Shown here: one piece after another, positions 18,437-26,252 of the stretch
How the letters are laid out: each line of letters starts with the position of its first letter
How positions within the stretch are numbered: the stretch's first letter is position 1
NCBI RefSeq assembly: GCF_001013905.1
Contig: NZ_LN831790.1
Coordinates: 3,610,001-3,674,000, forward strand
Direction of reading: 5' to 3'
Length of the DNA: 64,000 bases
Origin: Streptomyces leeuwenhoekii
GTDB lineage: Bacteria > Actinomycetota > Actinomycetes > Streptomycetales > Streptomycetaceae
Program-made: the position numbers and the translations under genes
The notes under the pieces: model-generated
What the model saw: only the letters and a program-made list of their open reading frames with translations
What the model was told of the DNA's origin: nothing
The model's database searches: none

Positions 18437-19291
18437 ATGAGCATCGTCGTCACCGGAGCCACCGGACACCTCGGCCGCCACGTCGTCGGCCAGTTGCTGG
18501 AGAAGGTGCCGGCCGATCAGGTCACGGCCGTCGTCCGCTCCCCCGGGAAGGCCGCGGACCTCGCCGCCCGCGGGGTCCGGATCGCGGTCGCCGACTACAA
18601 CGCCCCCGAGACCCTCGACGGCCTGTTCTCGGCCGGGGACAAGGTGCTGCTGATCTCGGGCAACGAGTTCGACAAGGGGCGGCCCGGGCAGCACAAGGCC
18701 GTCATCGACGCGGCGAAGGCCGCCGGTGTCGCCCTGCTCGCCTACACCAGCGCCCCCGGCAGCCTGACGGCCGCGCTCGCCGACGACCACCGCGCCACCG
18801 AGGAGATCCTGCTGGGCTCCGGCCTGCCCTACACGCTGCTGCGCAACGGCTGGTACCACGAGAACTACACCGAGAACCTGGCGCCGGTCCTGGAGCACGG
18901 CGCCGTGGTGCAGGCCGCCGGCGAGGGCCGCCTCTCCTCGGCCTCGCGCGCCGACTACGCCGCCGCCGCGGTCGCCGTCCTCACCGGCGAGGGCCACGAG
19001 AACGCGACGTACGAGCTGGGCGGCGACGTGGCGTGGAGCTTCGCGGAGTACGCCGCCGAGGTGGGCCGGCAGACCGGCCGGGAGATCGCCTACCGGCCGG
19101 TCTCCGTCGAGACGTACGCCGGCATCCTTACCGGCGCCGGGCTGCCCGAACCGCTCGCCCGGATCCTGGCCGGTGTGGACGCCTCCATCGAGAAGGGGGA
19201 GCTGGTCGTCTCCACCGGCGACCTGTCCCGCCTGATCGGCCGCCCCACCACCCCGCTCGCCGAGGCCGTCGCCGCCGCGCTCGGGAACTGA
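18437..19291 (+). CDS. qorB: NmrA-like NAD(P)H:quinone reductase (QorB/YtfG family)
   Basis: This soluble Rossmann-fold reductase has 284 residues. The N-terminal MSIVVTGATGHLGRHVVGQL has the dinucleotide-binding pattern TGATGHLG. Further family positions are LLISGNEFDKGRPGQH and YTSAP near residue 105, and the substrate-binding NGWYHENYTENL near residues 138-149. The ATG at 18437 follows AAGGAGTCGCCACC. It is regulated in all likelihood by the divergent HxlR protein. The family reduces quinones with NADPH, protecting against electrophilic quinones. An exact substrate cannot be read from the sequence. Confidence 0.88.
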   Translation: MSIVVTGATGHLGRHVVGQLLEKVPADQVTAVVRSPGKAADLAARGVRIAVADYNAPETLDGLFSAGDKVLLISGNEFDKGRPGQHKAVIDAAKAAGVALLAYTSAPGSLTAALADDHRATEEILLGSGLPYTLLRNGWYHENYTENLAPVLEHGAVVQAAGEGRLSSASRADYAAAAVAVLTGEGHENATYELGGDVAWSFAEYAAEVGRQTGREIAYRPVSVETYAGILTGAGLPEPLARILAGVDASIEKGELVVSTGDLSRLIGRPTTPLAEAVAAALGN

Positions 19292-19314
19292 GCCGCACGG
19301 CCCGGCCCGGTCCC

Positions 19315-19334
19315 GCCCGCCGCCGGAGGCGGGC
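19315..19334 (+). terminator. Hairpin after qorB
   Basis: GCCCGCC (19315-19321) pairs with GGCGGGC (19328-19334) around the loop GCCGGA, 23 bases after the qorB stop. No T-run follows, which is common for streptomycete terminators. Confidence 0.5.
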
Positions 19335-19372
19335 CGCCCGGACGCCCTCGTCCCCGCCCCTGCCCGTCCCTC

Positions 19373-19424
19373 CCGCCCCGTCTGTCATGACCGTATAACG
19401 GTACGGACATGACAGACGGGGCGG
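19373..19424. repeat. 17-bp perfect inverted repeat between qorB and the rarD-type gene
   Basis: CCGCCCCGTCTGTCATG (19373-19389) is repeated exactly inverted at 19408-19424. The 18-base loop contains a second small palindrome, ACCGT ATA ACGGT (19390-19402), and a -10-like TATAAC (19394-19399). It lies 53 bases upstream of the rarD-type start. It may be an operator overlapping that gene's promoter or a strong RNA hairpin. Confidence 0.85.
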
Positions 19425-19477
19425 TCCGGCGCTACCTTCGTGCAGGCGAGCACGACACCGTCGCAAAGGAGGAGCCC

Positions 19478-20509
19478 GTGGCCGGGACGTCCAGGGGTGA
19501 GCAGCGAATAGGTCTGCTGAACGGCTTCGCGGCGTATGGCATGTGGGGGCTCGTCCCGCTGTTCTGGCCGCTGCTCAAGCCGGCCGGGGCGGTGGAGATC
19601 CTCGCCCACCGGATGGTGTGGTCGCTCGCCCTCGTCGCCGTCGCCCTGCTGTGCATAAGGCGCTGGGCGTGGGCCGGCGAACTGCTGCGGCAGCCGCGCA
19701 AGCTGGCGCTGATCACCGTGGCCGCCGCCGTCATCACGGTCAACTGGGGCGTCTACATCTGGGCCGTGAACAGCGGCCATGTCGTCGAGGCGTCCCTCGG
19801 CTACTTCATCAACCCCCTGGTCACCATCGCCATGGGCGTGCTGCTGCTGAAGGAGCGGCTGCGGCCCCTGCAGTGGGTCGCGGTCGGCGTCGGTTTCGCC
19901 GCCGTGGTGGTCCTGACCGTCGGCTACGGCCGCCCGCCGTGGATCTCCCTCGTCCTCGCCTTCTCCTTCGCCACGTACGGCCTGGTGAAGAAGAAGGTCA
20001 ACCTCGGCGGCGTCGAGTCGCTGGCCGCCGAGACCGCGATCCAGTTCCTGCCCGCCCTCGGCTATCTGCTGTGGCTCTCCGCGCAGGGAGACTCGACCTT
20101 CACCTCCGAGGGCCCCGGTCACGCGGCGCTGCTCGCCGCGACCGGCCTGGTCACCGCGCTGCCGCTGGTCTGCTTCGGCGCGGCGGCCATCCGCGTACCG
20201 CTGTCCACGCTGGGGCTGCTGCAGTACCTGGCCCCGGTCTTCCAGTTCCTGCTCGGCATTCTCTACTTCCACGAGGCCATGCCGCCCGAGCGGTGGGCCG
20301 GTTTCGCGCTGGTGTGGCTGGCGCTCGCGCTGCTCACCTGGAACGCCCTGCGCACCGCCCACCGCTCCGCGCGAGCGCTCAGGGCCGAGGCGCACCGGAT
20401 CGGCGCCACCCCGCAGAAGGGCGGCGCGCGCGCCGCACGGTCGGCGCACGACGCGGCCCCGGGCGCCTCGGGCCCCGCGGAGCCGGAGCCGCTGGACACC
20501 AGGCCGTAG
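19478..20509 (+). CDS. rarD: EamA-family transporter, RarD type
   Basis: This inner-membrane transporter has 343 residues and about ten predicted helices in two EamA repeats (about 10-140 and 155-295). RarD-type features are NGFAAYGMWGLVPLFWPLL at the start, EILAHRMVWSL, and LGYFINPLVTIAMGV. A hydrophilic Ala/Arg-rich tail fills the last ~45 residues. I chose GTG at 19478 because AAAGGAGG lies five bases upstream. An in-frame ATG at 19409 falls inside the arm of an inverted repeat and lacks a ribosome site. RarD was named for chloramphenicol sensitivity in Pseudomonas. The substrate here is not known. Confidence 0.9.
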   Translation: MAGTSRGEQRIGLLNGFAAYGMWGLVPLFWPLLKPAGAVEILAHRMVWSLALVAVALLCIRRWAWAGELLRQPRKLALITVAAAVITVNWGVYIWAVNSGHVVEASLGYFINPLVTIAMGVLLLKERLRPLQWVAVGVGFAAVVVLTVGYGRPPWISLVLAFSFATYGLVKKKVNLGGVESLAAETAIQFLPALGYLLWLSAQGDSTFTSEGPGHAALLAATGLVTALPLVCFGAAAIRVPLSTLGLLQYLAPVFQFLLGILYFHEAMPPERWAGFALVWLALALLTWNALRTAHRSARALRAEAHRIGATPQKGGARAARSAHDAAPGASGPAEPEPLDTRP

Positions 20510-20582
20510 CCGCCCGGCCGGCGTACGGGCCGAGATGCCGAAGCGGTGGGACCGCGGCGGGCGGCCGTGTATGACTGAGGAC

Positions 20583-21059
20583 ATGACTCAGCAATCCGCG
20601 TCGGCACCCGCACCCGTGCACTGGAAGCTCGTCGTCGACGCCACCGACCCGCACGCGCAGGCGGACTTCTGGGCCGCCGCCCTCGGCTACGAGGTGGAGG
20701 ACAACAGCGCGCTCATCGAGGAGCTGCTGGACGCGGGGGCCGTACCCGCCGGGCTGACCGTCGAGTCGCACGGCCGGCGCGCCTGGCGGGACCTGATCGC
20801 CGTGCGGCACCCCGGGGATCCGTACGAGGAGGAGAGCGGCACCGGGCTGGGGCGGCGGCTGCTGTTCCAGCGCGTACCGGAGGCCAAGAGCGGCAAGAAC
20901 CGGCTCCATCTGGATCTGCACCCGGGCGGGGACCGGCGCGAGCAGGAGGTCGCACGGCTCGAGGGGCTGGGGGCGAGCGTGCTGCGGCGGGTGCGGGAGC
21001 CGGGCGGGGAGTGGGTGGTGATGGCGGACCCGGAGGGCAACGAGTTCTGCGTCCACTAG
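20583..21059 (+). CDS. VOC-superfamily (glyoxalase/bleomycin-resistance fold) protein
   Basis: This small soluble protein has 158 residues with one VOC domain: HWKLVVDATDPHAQADFWAA at the start, KNRLHLDLHPGG in the middle, and VVMADPEGNEFCVH at the C-terminus. The paired His and terminal Glu positions resemble the metal-site residues of the fold. The substrate is unknown. ATG at 20583 (MTQQSASAP) is used; an in-frame ATG four codons earlier (20571) is also possible, and neither has a clear ribosome site. It lies 73 bases after the rarD-type gene, on the same strand, so co-transcription is possible. Confidence 0.8.
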   Translation: MTQQSASAPAPVHWKLVVDATDPHAQADFWAAALGYEVEDNSALIEELLDAGAVPAGLTVESHGRRAWRDLIAVRHPGDPYEEESGTGLGRRLLFQRVPEAKSGKNRLHLDLHPGGDRREQEVARLEGLGASVLRRVREPGGEWVVMADPEGNEFCVH

Positions 21060-21138
21060 CTCCGGGGGGACACACGGGACACGCGGGGCCCCGACTCCCC
21101 GGGCCCGGAGAACGTCGCGGCACCGGGGAGCGGGCTGC

Positions 21139-21226
21139 CGGGTCACCGGATCACCGGGTCGCCGGATCACCGGGTCACCGGATCACCGGATCACCGGGCC
21201 ACCGGGTCACCGGGTCACCGGGCCAG
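21139..21226. repeat. Octanucleotide microsatellite, 11 units of CGG(G/A)TCAC
   Basis: Eleven consecutive 8-bp units of the form CGGGTCAC or CGGATCAC occur without a gap; three of the units (at 21155, 21195 and 21219) carry base changes. The array starts downstream of the VOC gene and runs across the stop codon (21215-21217) and last codons of the minus-strand TPR gene. Because 8 is not a multiple of 3, slippage within the overlapping part would change the C-terminus of that protein. Confidence 0.95.
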
Positions 21227-22363
21227 CGCGGCACCGGGCTCCGCGTGGGGGCGGGGGGAACCTTTCTCCGGCCGTGCGGCGCGGGCGCGCTGGGCCAGGC
21301 GGCCCATGCGGGCGCGGGCCGACTCCAGCCGCTCGGCCTCCTCGGCCGCCGGTCCGCCCTCGGCGACCAGTCCGGCCCACAGGCCGATCAGGTCGTGTCC
21401 CAGTTCCATCCCCCGCTCCGGGTCGCGTATGGCGCGCCAGGCGGTGACCGCGCCGTGGAGACTGCCGTACGCGGCCTCCGCGTCGCCCGCGCGGCGGTGG
21501 ATCCGGGCCAGGTCGAGGGAGATGCGCAGGGCGCGGACCGGGTCGTCGGACAGGTAGGCGATGTACGCGGTGAGCTCGCGCAGCCTGAGCACCTCGGGGT
21601 GTTCCGGCCCCAGCGTCTCCGTCGCCCGCGCCACCGTCCGCTCCGCCAGAAGCGCCGCGGCGTCCGTCCGCCCCGTCCTGACGGCCTCGTTGATGCGGGC
21701 CGTGGGCTCGGCGAGGCGGGCGGGGGCGGTGCCGTCGCCGGGCGTGGCGCGCGGGTCCTCGCCGAGGACGGCCTCGGCCACGGCGTCGAACCCCCGGACC
21801 GGTGCGGGCTTGGGTTCCGCGGCGCCTTCCGGCTCCTCGGGGACGAACGGCACCATCGGTCGGGCCGGGGCTTCCGCGACGCCGGGAGGGGCGTCCATCC
21901 GCGGCGGCGGCCCGAACACCCCCGTCGGCGGCGCCACCGTGCCGGGCGGCCTGCCTTCGGCGGCACCGGGGACGGCTCGCGGGGGCGGGAAGGCGGACGG
22001 GGACGGCGCGTCCGCGTCTTCCGGCGGAGCCGTCCGTACCGGTTCCGCGGTGAAGCGGCTGGAGCCGTCGGGGTCGACGCGGAGGGGGACGACGTAGCCG
22101 ATGCGGTCGTCGTGCACCGTGGCGCGGACCGGGCCTCCGGTGGAGAGGGCGACGCGGTGGAGGTGGGCCAGCACGGCGTGCTGGATCTCCTGGCCGGGCG
22201 CGGGGACGATCGGCACGCCGTCGACGGTGGCGCCGGGCAGGGCGCCCGGGGCGGCACCGCTCGCCGCGCCGGGCACCCGGACGTCCACCGGGGCCGCCGG
22301 CGGACCGGCCGCCGGCTCCGTGTCCTGGCGGTTCGGCTTGCTGTCGCGGCTGAGTCGAGCCAT
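21215..22363 (-). CDS. TPR-like conserved hypothetical protein
   Basis: This 382-residue protein is likely cytoplasmic. The N-terminal part (about 30-110) includes DGVPIVPAPGQEIQHAVLAH and a short beta-rich segment with HDDRIGYVVPLRVDPDGSS. A Pro/Ala-rich linker (about 110-200) follows. The C-terminal helical region (about 220-350), with ATETLGPEHPEVLRLRELTA and ALRISLDLARIHRRAGDAEA, has the spacing of tetratricopeptide repeats. ATG at 22363 follows GAGGGGAC. The C-terminus (AEPGAALAR) is partly encoded by an 8-bp repeat array. No enzymatic motif is seen; a scaffold or signalling role is only a guess. Confidence 0.7.
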   Translation of the reverse strand: MARLSRDSKPNRQDTEPAAGPPAAPVDVRVPGAASGAAPGALPGATVDGVPIVPAPGQEIQHAVLAHLHRVALSTGGPVRATVHDDRIGYVVPLRVDPDGSSRFTAEPVRTAPPEDADAPSPSAFPPPRAVPGAAEGRPPGTVAPPTGVFGPPPRMDAPPGVAEAPARPMVPFVPEEPEGAAEPKPAPVRGFDAVAEAVLGEDPRATPGDGTAPARLAEPTARINEAVRTGRTDAAALLAERTVARATETLGPEHPEVLRLRELTAYIAYLSDDPVRALRISLDLARIHRRAGDAEAAYGSLHGAVTAWRAIRDPERGMELGHDLIGLWAGLVAEGGPAAEEAERLESARARMGRLAQRARAARPEKGSPRPHAEPGAALAR

Positions 22364-22760
22364 CGTCCCCTCACTCGGGCGTCGGCGGTTGAGCGCCGGG
22401 TGCGTTCGGCTGCGCACCGTCGAGAACCGTGGAGAGCAGTCGTCTCCCCACCGTCGAGTCTCTCCGCTCGCTCGCCCTTCTCACGTCACCGCGCTGTCAC
22501 AGGCTCGTCCCGAAGACCTCGCCCCGCATGGTGCCACGTCCACCGGCCCGCTCCTTCCCGCACCCGCCGGTCGGCATGCGTATGCCCCCCGAAGGGCGAT
22601 GCACGCGGGTCATGCCGTCCGACGGGGTTGACGGGCTCCCGGGCCCACCCGACCCTCCCGGGCGGGCCGGGCGGGCCCGACGACCCGGGCGGCCCTGGTG
22701 ACCCCGGCGGCCCCGGGCGGCCCGGGCGGCCCCGGGCGGCCCGGGCGGCCCCGGCCGTCG
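22364..22760. other. Spacer between flavin-reductase-like gene and TPR gene
   Basis: No supported gene is present. The end next to the flavin-reductase gene (22706-22754) contains two perfect copies of a 19-bp unit of alternating GGCGG and CCCCG words plus an 11-base partial copy. The minus-strand frame there would read as a Gly-Pro-Pro-like peptide but has no start or ribosome site. The other end should hold the promoter of the TPR gene. Confidence 0.6.
22706..22754. repeat. 19-bp GC-only tandem repeat downstream of the flavin-reductase-like gene
   Basis: Copies of GGCGGCCCCGGGCGGCCCG lie at 22706-22724 and 22725-22743 with a partial copy to 22754. They start six bases past the stop codon of the minus-strand gene. 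The tract can fold on itself and may end transcription. Confidence 0.85.
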
Positions 22761-23480
22761 TCAGGACGAGTGGGGGACCTGCCGGGCCCGGTCGATGTCC
22801 GGGCCGCGGTACAGCCGCTCCGGGATGGAGGCGAGCGTGGAGGGGTGGACACGGGAGCCCAGGCCGTAGAAGTGCTGGAAGCTCATGATGAGCGGGCGCC
22901 ACCGGTCCGGGTCGATCCGGTCCGCCGCGCCCTCGGCGCGGATGTCCTCGTGCACATGGACCCGCTGCACCCGCACCTCGAAGGTGAGGATCTTCCCGCG
23001 CAGCGCCTCGTCGTCCTCGCCGATCGGACGGACCGCCTCCACCACGGCCTCCATCGCCACCGGGCACTCCCCCGCGCGGGGCGGTTCCACCGTCTCGCAC
23101 GGCACCGGGGTGAGCCCCGCCCGTGCGAACTTGTCGGCCACGTGCCGGTAACCGCGCGCGTACTTGCGCGGCGGCACCGGAGCGGTACCGGTGGTCAGCG
23201 CCAGCCGGTCGACGGCGGCGGCGAGTGAGTCGGAGGGCAGGTTGAGGACGCACTCGCGGGTGCGCAGCAGGTTCCGGGCGGTCTGTGAGGCGGCCCCCAG
23301 TCCCAGCACGCCCCGCCAGCCCAGCCAGAACGCGGACGACATGGGGGCGAGGTTGGGCGTGCCGTCCTCGTTGGCCGTGGAGAGCAGGACGACCGGGGTC
23401 CCGAAGTAGAGGATGCCCGGCTCGATGGCGGCGGACGGCGGCAGATGGGCCGGTACGGGGCCGGCGTGTGCAGTGCTCAT
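22761..23480 (-). CDS. Flavin-reductase-like, FMN-binding split-barrel protein
   Basis: This soluble protein of 239 residues has the flavin reductase (DIM6/NTAB) fold. Positions typical of FMN binding are PVVLLSTANEDGTPNLAPMS near residues 29-48 and a second strand set with KILTFEVRVQRVHVHED near residue 165. The C-terminus YGLGSRVHPSTLASIPERLY is well conserved among actinobacterial relatives as I remember them. The ATG at 23480 (MSTAHAGPVP) has only a weak ribosome site. It is divergent from an NADPH-dependent FMN reductase, which suggests shared control, perhaps by oxidative or flavin status. The substrate is unknown. Confidence 0.8.
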   Translation of the reverse strand: MSTAHAGPVPAHLPPSAAIEPGILYFGTPVVLLSTANEDGTPNLAPMSSAFWLGWRGVLGLGAASQTARNLLRTRECVLNLPSDSLAAAVDRLALTTGTAPVPPRKYARGYRHVADKFARAGLTPVPCETVEPPRAGECPVAMEAVVEAVRPIGEDDEALRGKILTFEVRVQRVHVHEDIRAEGAADRIDPDRWRPLIMSFQHFYGLGSRVHPSTLASIPERLYRGPDIDRARQVPHSS

Positions 23481-23670
23481 GGACTTCACAGTGGCCACCG
23501 GGCATCGCGAGGACCGGCGGGAAACGGACGTCGAGTTCTCGTCCGGGGCTCCCGGCTGCCGGACGCGAGGAGACGATTCCCTTGGGAATTCCCTGGAAGA
23601 ACTCCATGCACATGCATATGATGCAGATGAATCGAACGTCGTGCGTCGTACGACCCACTGGGGGATCACC
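23481..23670. promoter_or_regulatory. Divergent control region of two flavin enzymes
   Basis: This 190-base region is locally AT-rich for this genome. It has the perfect palindrome GGGAATTCCC (23584-23593) and the near-palindrome TGCATATGATGCA (about 23615-23627). It also has GTCGT/ACGAC words near 23639-23652. It should contain promoters in both directions; I could not choose -10 elements with confidence. Confidence 0.5.
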
Positions 23671-24282
23671 ATGGCTCGTCGCTTTCTCTTCCTGCTCGGC
23701 AGCAGCCGCCCGGACGGCAACACCGAACTGCTGGCCCGCCGCGCCGCCGAGCAGTTGCCGCAGGACACCGAGCAGCGGTGGATCAGCCTCGCCGAGCACT
23801 CTCTGCCCGACTTCGAGGACCTGCGGCACGACAGCGACCACGTCCGCCCCCGGGAGGGCGCCGCCGCCGTGCTGCTCGACGCCACGCTCGCCGCCACGGA
23901 CGTCGTGATCGCCTCACCGCTGTACTGGTACTCGGTGTCCGCCACCACCAAGCGCTACCTCGACCACTGGGCGGGCTGGCTGCGCGTGCCGGGCCTGGAC
24001 TTCAAGGCGACGATGGCCGGGCGCACCCTCTGGGGCGTCACCGCGCTCGCCCACGAGGAGCAGGTGGTCGCCGACCCGCTCGTCGGCACCCTGCGCAACT
24101 CCGCGGCGTACATGGGCATGCGCTTCGGCGGCGTCCTGCTCGGCAACGGCAGCAAGCCCGGTGACGTACTGCGGGACACCGAGGCGCTGACCCGGGCCAA
24201 GACCTTCTTCGCCCAGGAGGCGCCCCTGGCCCGCTTCCCCTACGAGGAGGACGGCGCGGACGCCCGGGACGTCACGCCGTGA
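23671..24282 (+). CDS. NADPH-dependent FMN reductase / flavodoxin-like NAD(P)H oxidoreductase
   Basis: This flavodoxin-fold enzyme has 203 residues. The N-terminal FLFLLGSSRPDGNTELLARR contains the FMN phosphate loop GSSRPDGNT. ASPLYWYSVSATTKRYLDHW near residue 80 is the typical SPxYWxxxSxxxKxxxD motif of flavin-dependent reductases. An ATG at 23671 is used, after a weak GGGGATC site. The gene converges on the ABC permease gene and overlaps its 3' end by 11 bases. Substrates of the family include flavins, quinones and azo compounds. Confidence 0.88.
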   Translation: MARRFLFLLGSSRPDGNTELLARRAAEQLPQDTEQRWISLAEHSLPDFEDLRHDSDHVRPREGAAAVLLDATLAATDVVIASPLYWYSVSATTKRYLDHWAGWLRVPGLDFKATMAGRTLWGVTALAHEEQVVADPLVGTLRNSAAYMGMRFGGVLLGNGSKPGDVLRDTEALTRAKTFFAQEAPLARFPYEEDGADARDVTP

Positions 24283-25168
24283 TGTCCTTCGCCGTGAACC
24301 GCGCCCAGGCCGCCGAGCCGAAGACGGCCGCGTACAGGGTCTGGAGGCCCAGGTTCCGCACCAAGTCGTCCCAGTAGACCGGTTCGCGCATCAGGTCGGC
24401 GAAGGACAGCCAGTAGTGGGAGAAGAAGTACGGCTGGAGCGCGTGGAGCTGCGGGATCTGATCGAGGATCTGGACCGTGATCAGCAGTCCCACCGTGGTC
24501 GCCATCGCCGCGATGCCGCTGCCCGTCAGCGTCGAGACGAACAGGCCGAGGGCCGCGACGCCGACGAGTGACGCGGCGACGGTCAGGGCGATGAGCAGCG
24601 CCCGCCCCAGGCCCTCGGCATAGCCGATCCGGGTGCCGGAGATGGTCGTCAGGTCGCCGAGCGGGAACAGCAGCGCCCCGACCGCGAGCGCCGAGACGGC
24701 GACCACGAGGGTGGCGGCCAGACAGAAGGCGAGCACGGCGGCGTACTTGGTGAGCAGCAGACGGGTGCGGCCGGCCGGGGCGACCAGCAGATAGCGCAGG
24801 GTGCCCGCGCCCGCCTCGCCCGCGATCGCGTCGCCCGCGACGACACCGACGGCCATCGGCAGGAAGAACGGCAGTGTCGCGGCGAGCGCGGTGAAGACCA
24901 GGAACAGGCCGTTGTTGCTGACCTGCGAGATGAAGGCCGGGCCCCCGCCGCCGGCCTGCCCTGCGCCGCCTGGGCCGCCGAACGACCCTCCGTCGCCCGT
25001 CTCGATCCGGACCGCGATCCCGACCAGCACCGGCACGGCGGCCAGCACCCCCAGCAGGGCGAGCGTGCGCCAGCGCCGGAAGGTGGTCAGCAGCTCGCTG
25101 CGCAGCAGACCGAAGGTCCACAACGGCCTCGGCGCGCGGACGGCTGCCGCCGTCTCAGCCCGCGACAT
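24272..25168 (-). CDS. ABC-2-type transporter permease
   Basis: This membrane permease has 298 residues with six predicted helices. A cytoplasmic N-terminus (LLRSELLTTFRRWRTLALL) leads into TM1. The first extracellular loop is Gly-rich, and GDAIAGEAGAGTLRYLLVAP carries the coupling-helix pattern of ABC-2 permeases. The start ATG at 25168 overlaps the 3' end of the ATPase gene by 14 bases. It forms an exporter with the ATPase at 25155-26174, in one operon behind a LolA-like protein gene. The substrate is not predictable from sequence. Confidence 0.88.
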   Translation of the reverse strand: MSRAETAAAVRAPRPLWTFGLLRSELLTTFRRWRTLALLGVLAAVPVLVGIAVRIETGDGGSFGGPGGAGQAGGGGPAFISQVSNNGLFLVFTALAATLPFFLPMAVGVVAGDAIAGEAGAGTLRYLLVAPAGRTRLLLTKYAAVLAFCLAATLVVAVSALAVGALLFPLGDLTTISGTRIGYAEGLGRALLIALTVAASLVGVAALGLFVSTLTGSGIAAMATTVGLLITVQILDQIPQLHALQPYFFSHYWLSFADLMREPVYWDDLVRNLGLQTLYAAVFGSAAWARFTAKDITA

Positions 25169-26174
25169 CGAACCCCTCCCCCGTCAGTGCCACGAACGCG
25201 TCCTCCAGGGAGGCGCGTTCCGTGCCGAAGCCCCTGACCCGGACGCCGGCCGCGACCAGCGCGGCGTTCAGGTCGGCGAGGTCGCGGTCCGGCGGCTCCG
25301 CCGTGACCCGGTCCTCGGCGATCACGACGTCGGCGGCCCCCTGCTCCTTGAGCACCCGGGCCGCGTCCCCGGCGTCCGGGGTGGTCACCACCAGCCGGCC
25401 GCGCCGTCCGGCCGCCAGCTCGGCGACCGGGCCCTGGGTGATCAGCCGGCCCCGCGTCATCACGGCGGCGTGCGTGCAGACCTGCTCGATCTCGTCCAGC
25501 AGGTGCGAGGAGAGGAAGACGGTCGTGCCGTCGGAGGCCAGCTCGCGCACCAGCGTCCGGATCTCCCGCATGCCCTGGGGGTCGAGGCCGTTGGTGGGTT
25601 CGTCCAGCACCAGCAGGCGGCGGGGCTGGAGCAGGGCCGCCGCGAGACCGAGCCGCTGCTTCATGCCGAGCGAGTACGCCTTCGCCTTCTTCCCGGCCGC
25701 CGCGGCCAGGCCGACCCGGTCCAGCGCCGCGGCGACGCGCTCGCGCCGGGTGCGCGGGTCGGCGGTGGGGTCGGCGGCGTCGTAGCGCAGCAGGTTGTCA
25801 CGGCCGGAGAGGAAGCCGTACAGGGCCGGGCCCTCGATGAGGGCGCCGACCCGGGGCAGTACGGCACGGGCGGCACGCGGCATGGGCCGGCCGAGGACCC
25901 GGGCGGTGCCCGAGGTGGGTTCGATCAACCCCATCAGCATGCGGATGGTGGTGGTCTTGCCCGACCCGTTCGGGCCGAGGAAGCCGAAGACGCTGCCCGC
26001 CGGGACGGTGAGGTCCAGACCGTCCACGGCGAGCTGTCCGCCGCGGTAGCGCTTGGTGAGCGCCCGGGTGGCGATGACGGCGTCCACCGCGTCCTCGGCG
26101 CCCTCGGCGTCCCCGGCGCTTCCCCGCTCCGGGTGCTCCGGTTGCTCCGGCTCCGCGGCGGACCGTCCGCCCAT
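25155..26174 (-). CDS. ABC transporter ATP-binding protein
   Basis: This is a 339-residue ATPase subunit. The Walker A motif GPNGSGKTTT is near residue 69, the signature region is YSLGMKQRLGLA near 168, Walker B is LLVLDEPTNGLDP near 188, and the switch His is in FLSSHLLDEIE. The first ~30 residues are an acidic, disordered leader. The C-terminal ~70 residues form the extra domain seen in DrrA/BcrA-type exporters. ATG at 26174. Upstream, a 19-bp tandem duplication separates it from the LolA-like gene, but the 78-base gap still allows one transcript. Confidence 0.93.
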   Translation of the reverse strand: MGGRSAAEPEQPEHPERGSAGDAEGAEDAVDAVIATRALTKRYRGGQLAVDGLDLTVPAGSVFGFLGPNGSGKTTTIRMLMGLIEPTSGTARVLGRPMPRAARAVLPRVGALIEGPALYGFLSGRDNLLRYDAADPTADPRTRRERVAAALDRVGLAAAAGKKAKAYSLGMKQRLGLAAALLQPRRLLVLDEPTNGLDPQGMREIRTLVRELASDGTTVFLSSHLLDEIEQVCTHAAVMTRGRLITQGPVAELAAGRRGRLVVTTPDAGDAARVLKEQGAADVVIAEDRVTAEPPDRDLADLNAALVAAGVRVRGFGTERASLEDAFVALTGEGFDVAG

Positions 26175-26205
26175 CGGCTCCCCCGTTTCCTCGCTTCTCC
26201 GTCTT

Positions 26206-26243
26206 CCCGTTCTTCGTACGAGTCCCCGTTCTTCGTACGAGTC
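26206..26243. repeat. Perfect 19-bp tandem duplication between LolA-like and ABC genes
   Basis: CCCGTTCTTCGTACGAGTC occurs twice in a row (26206-26224 and 26225-26243). Each copy contains the 8-bp palindrome TCGTACGA. The duplication lies in the untranslated gap, 31 bases upstream of the ATPase start on the minus strand. Confidence 0.95.
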
Positions 26244-26252
26244 CCTGACCGC

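Noticed and set aside
19409..20509. Upstream ATG at 19409 as the start of the rarD-type gene
   Set aside because: It lies in the arm of a 17-bp inverted repeat and has no ribosome site, whereas GTG at 19478 has AAAGGAGG at ideal spacing and gives the normal family N-terminus.
21139..21226. CRISPR array or tRNA cluster in repeat regions
   Set aside because: The repeats are contiguous 8-bp units without spacers; nowhere in the window did I see repeat-spacer structure, cas genes or a tRNA cloverleaf.
22610..22852. Collagen-like Gly-Pro-Pro peptide on the minus strand near the flavin-reductase gene
   Set aside because: It arises from the GGCGG/CCCCG repeat read out of frame, overlaps the real gene end, and lacks a ribosome site.
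26206..26243. Attachment-site or insertion-element footprint
   Set aside because: The direct repeats are adjacent with nothing between them, and no integrase or transposase occurs in the window; a simple tandem duplication explains them.
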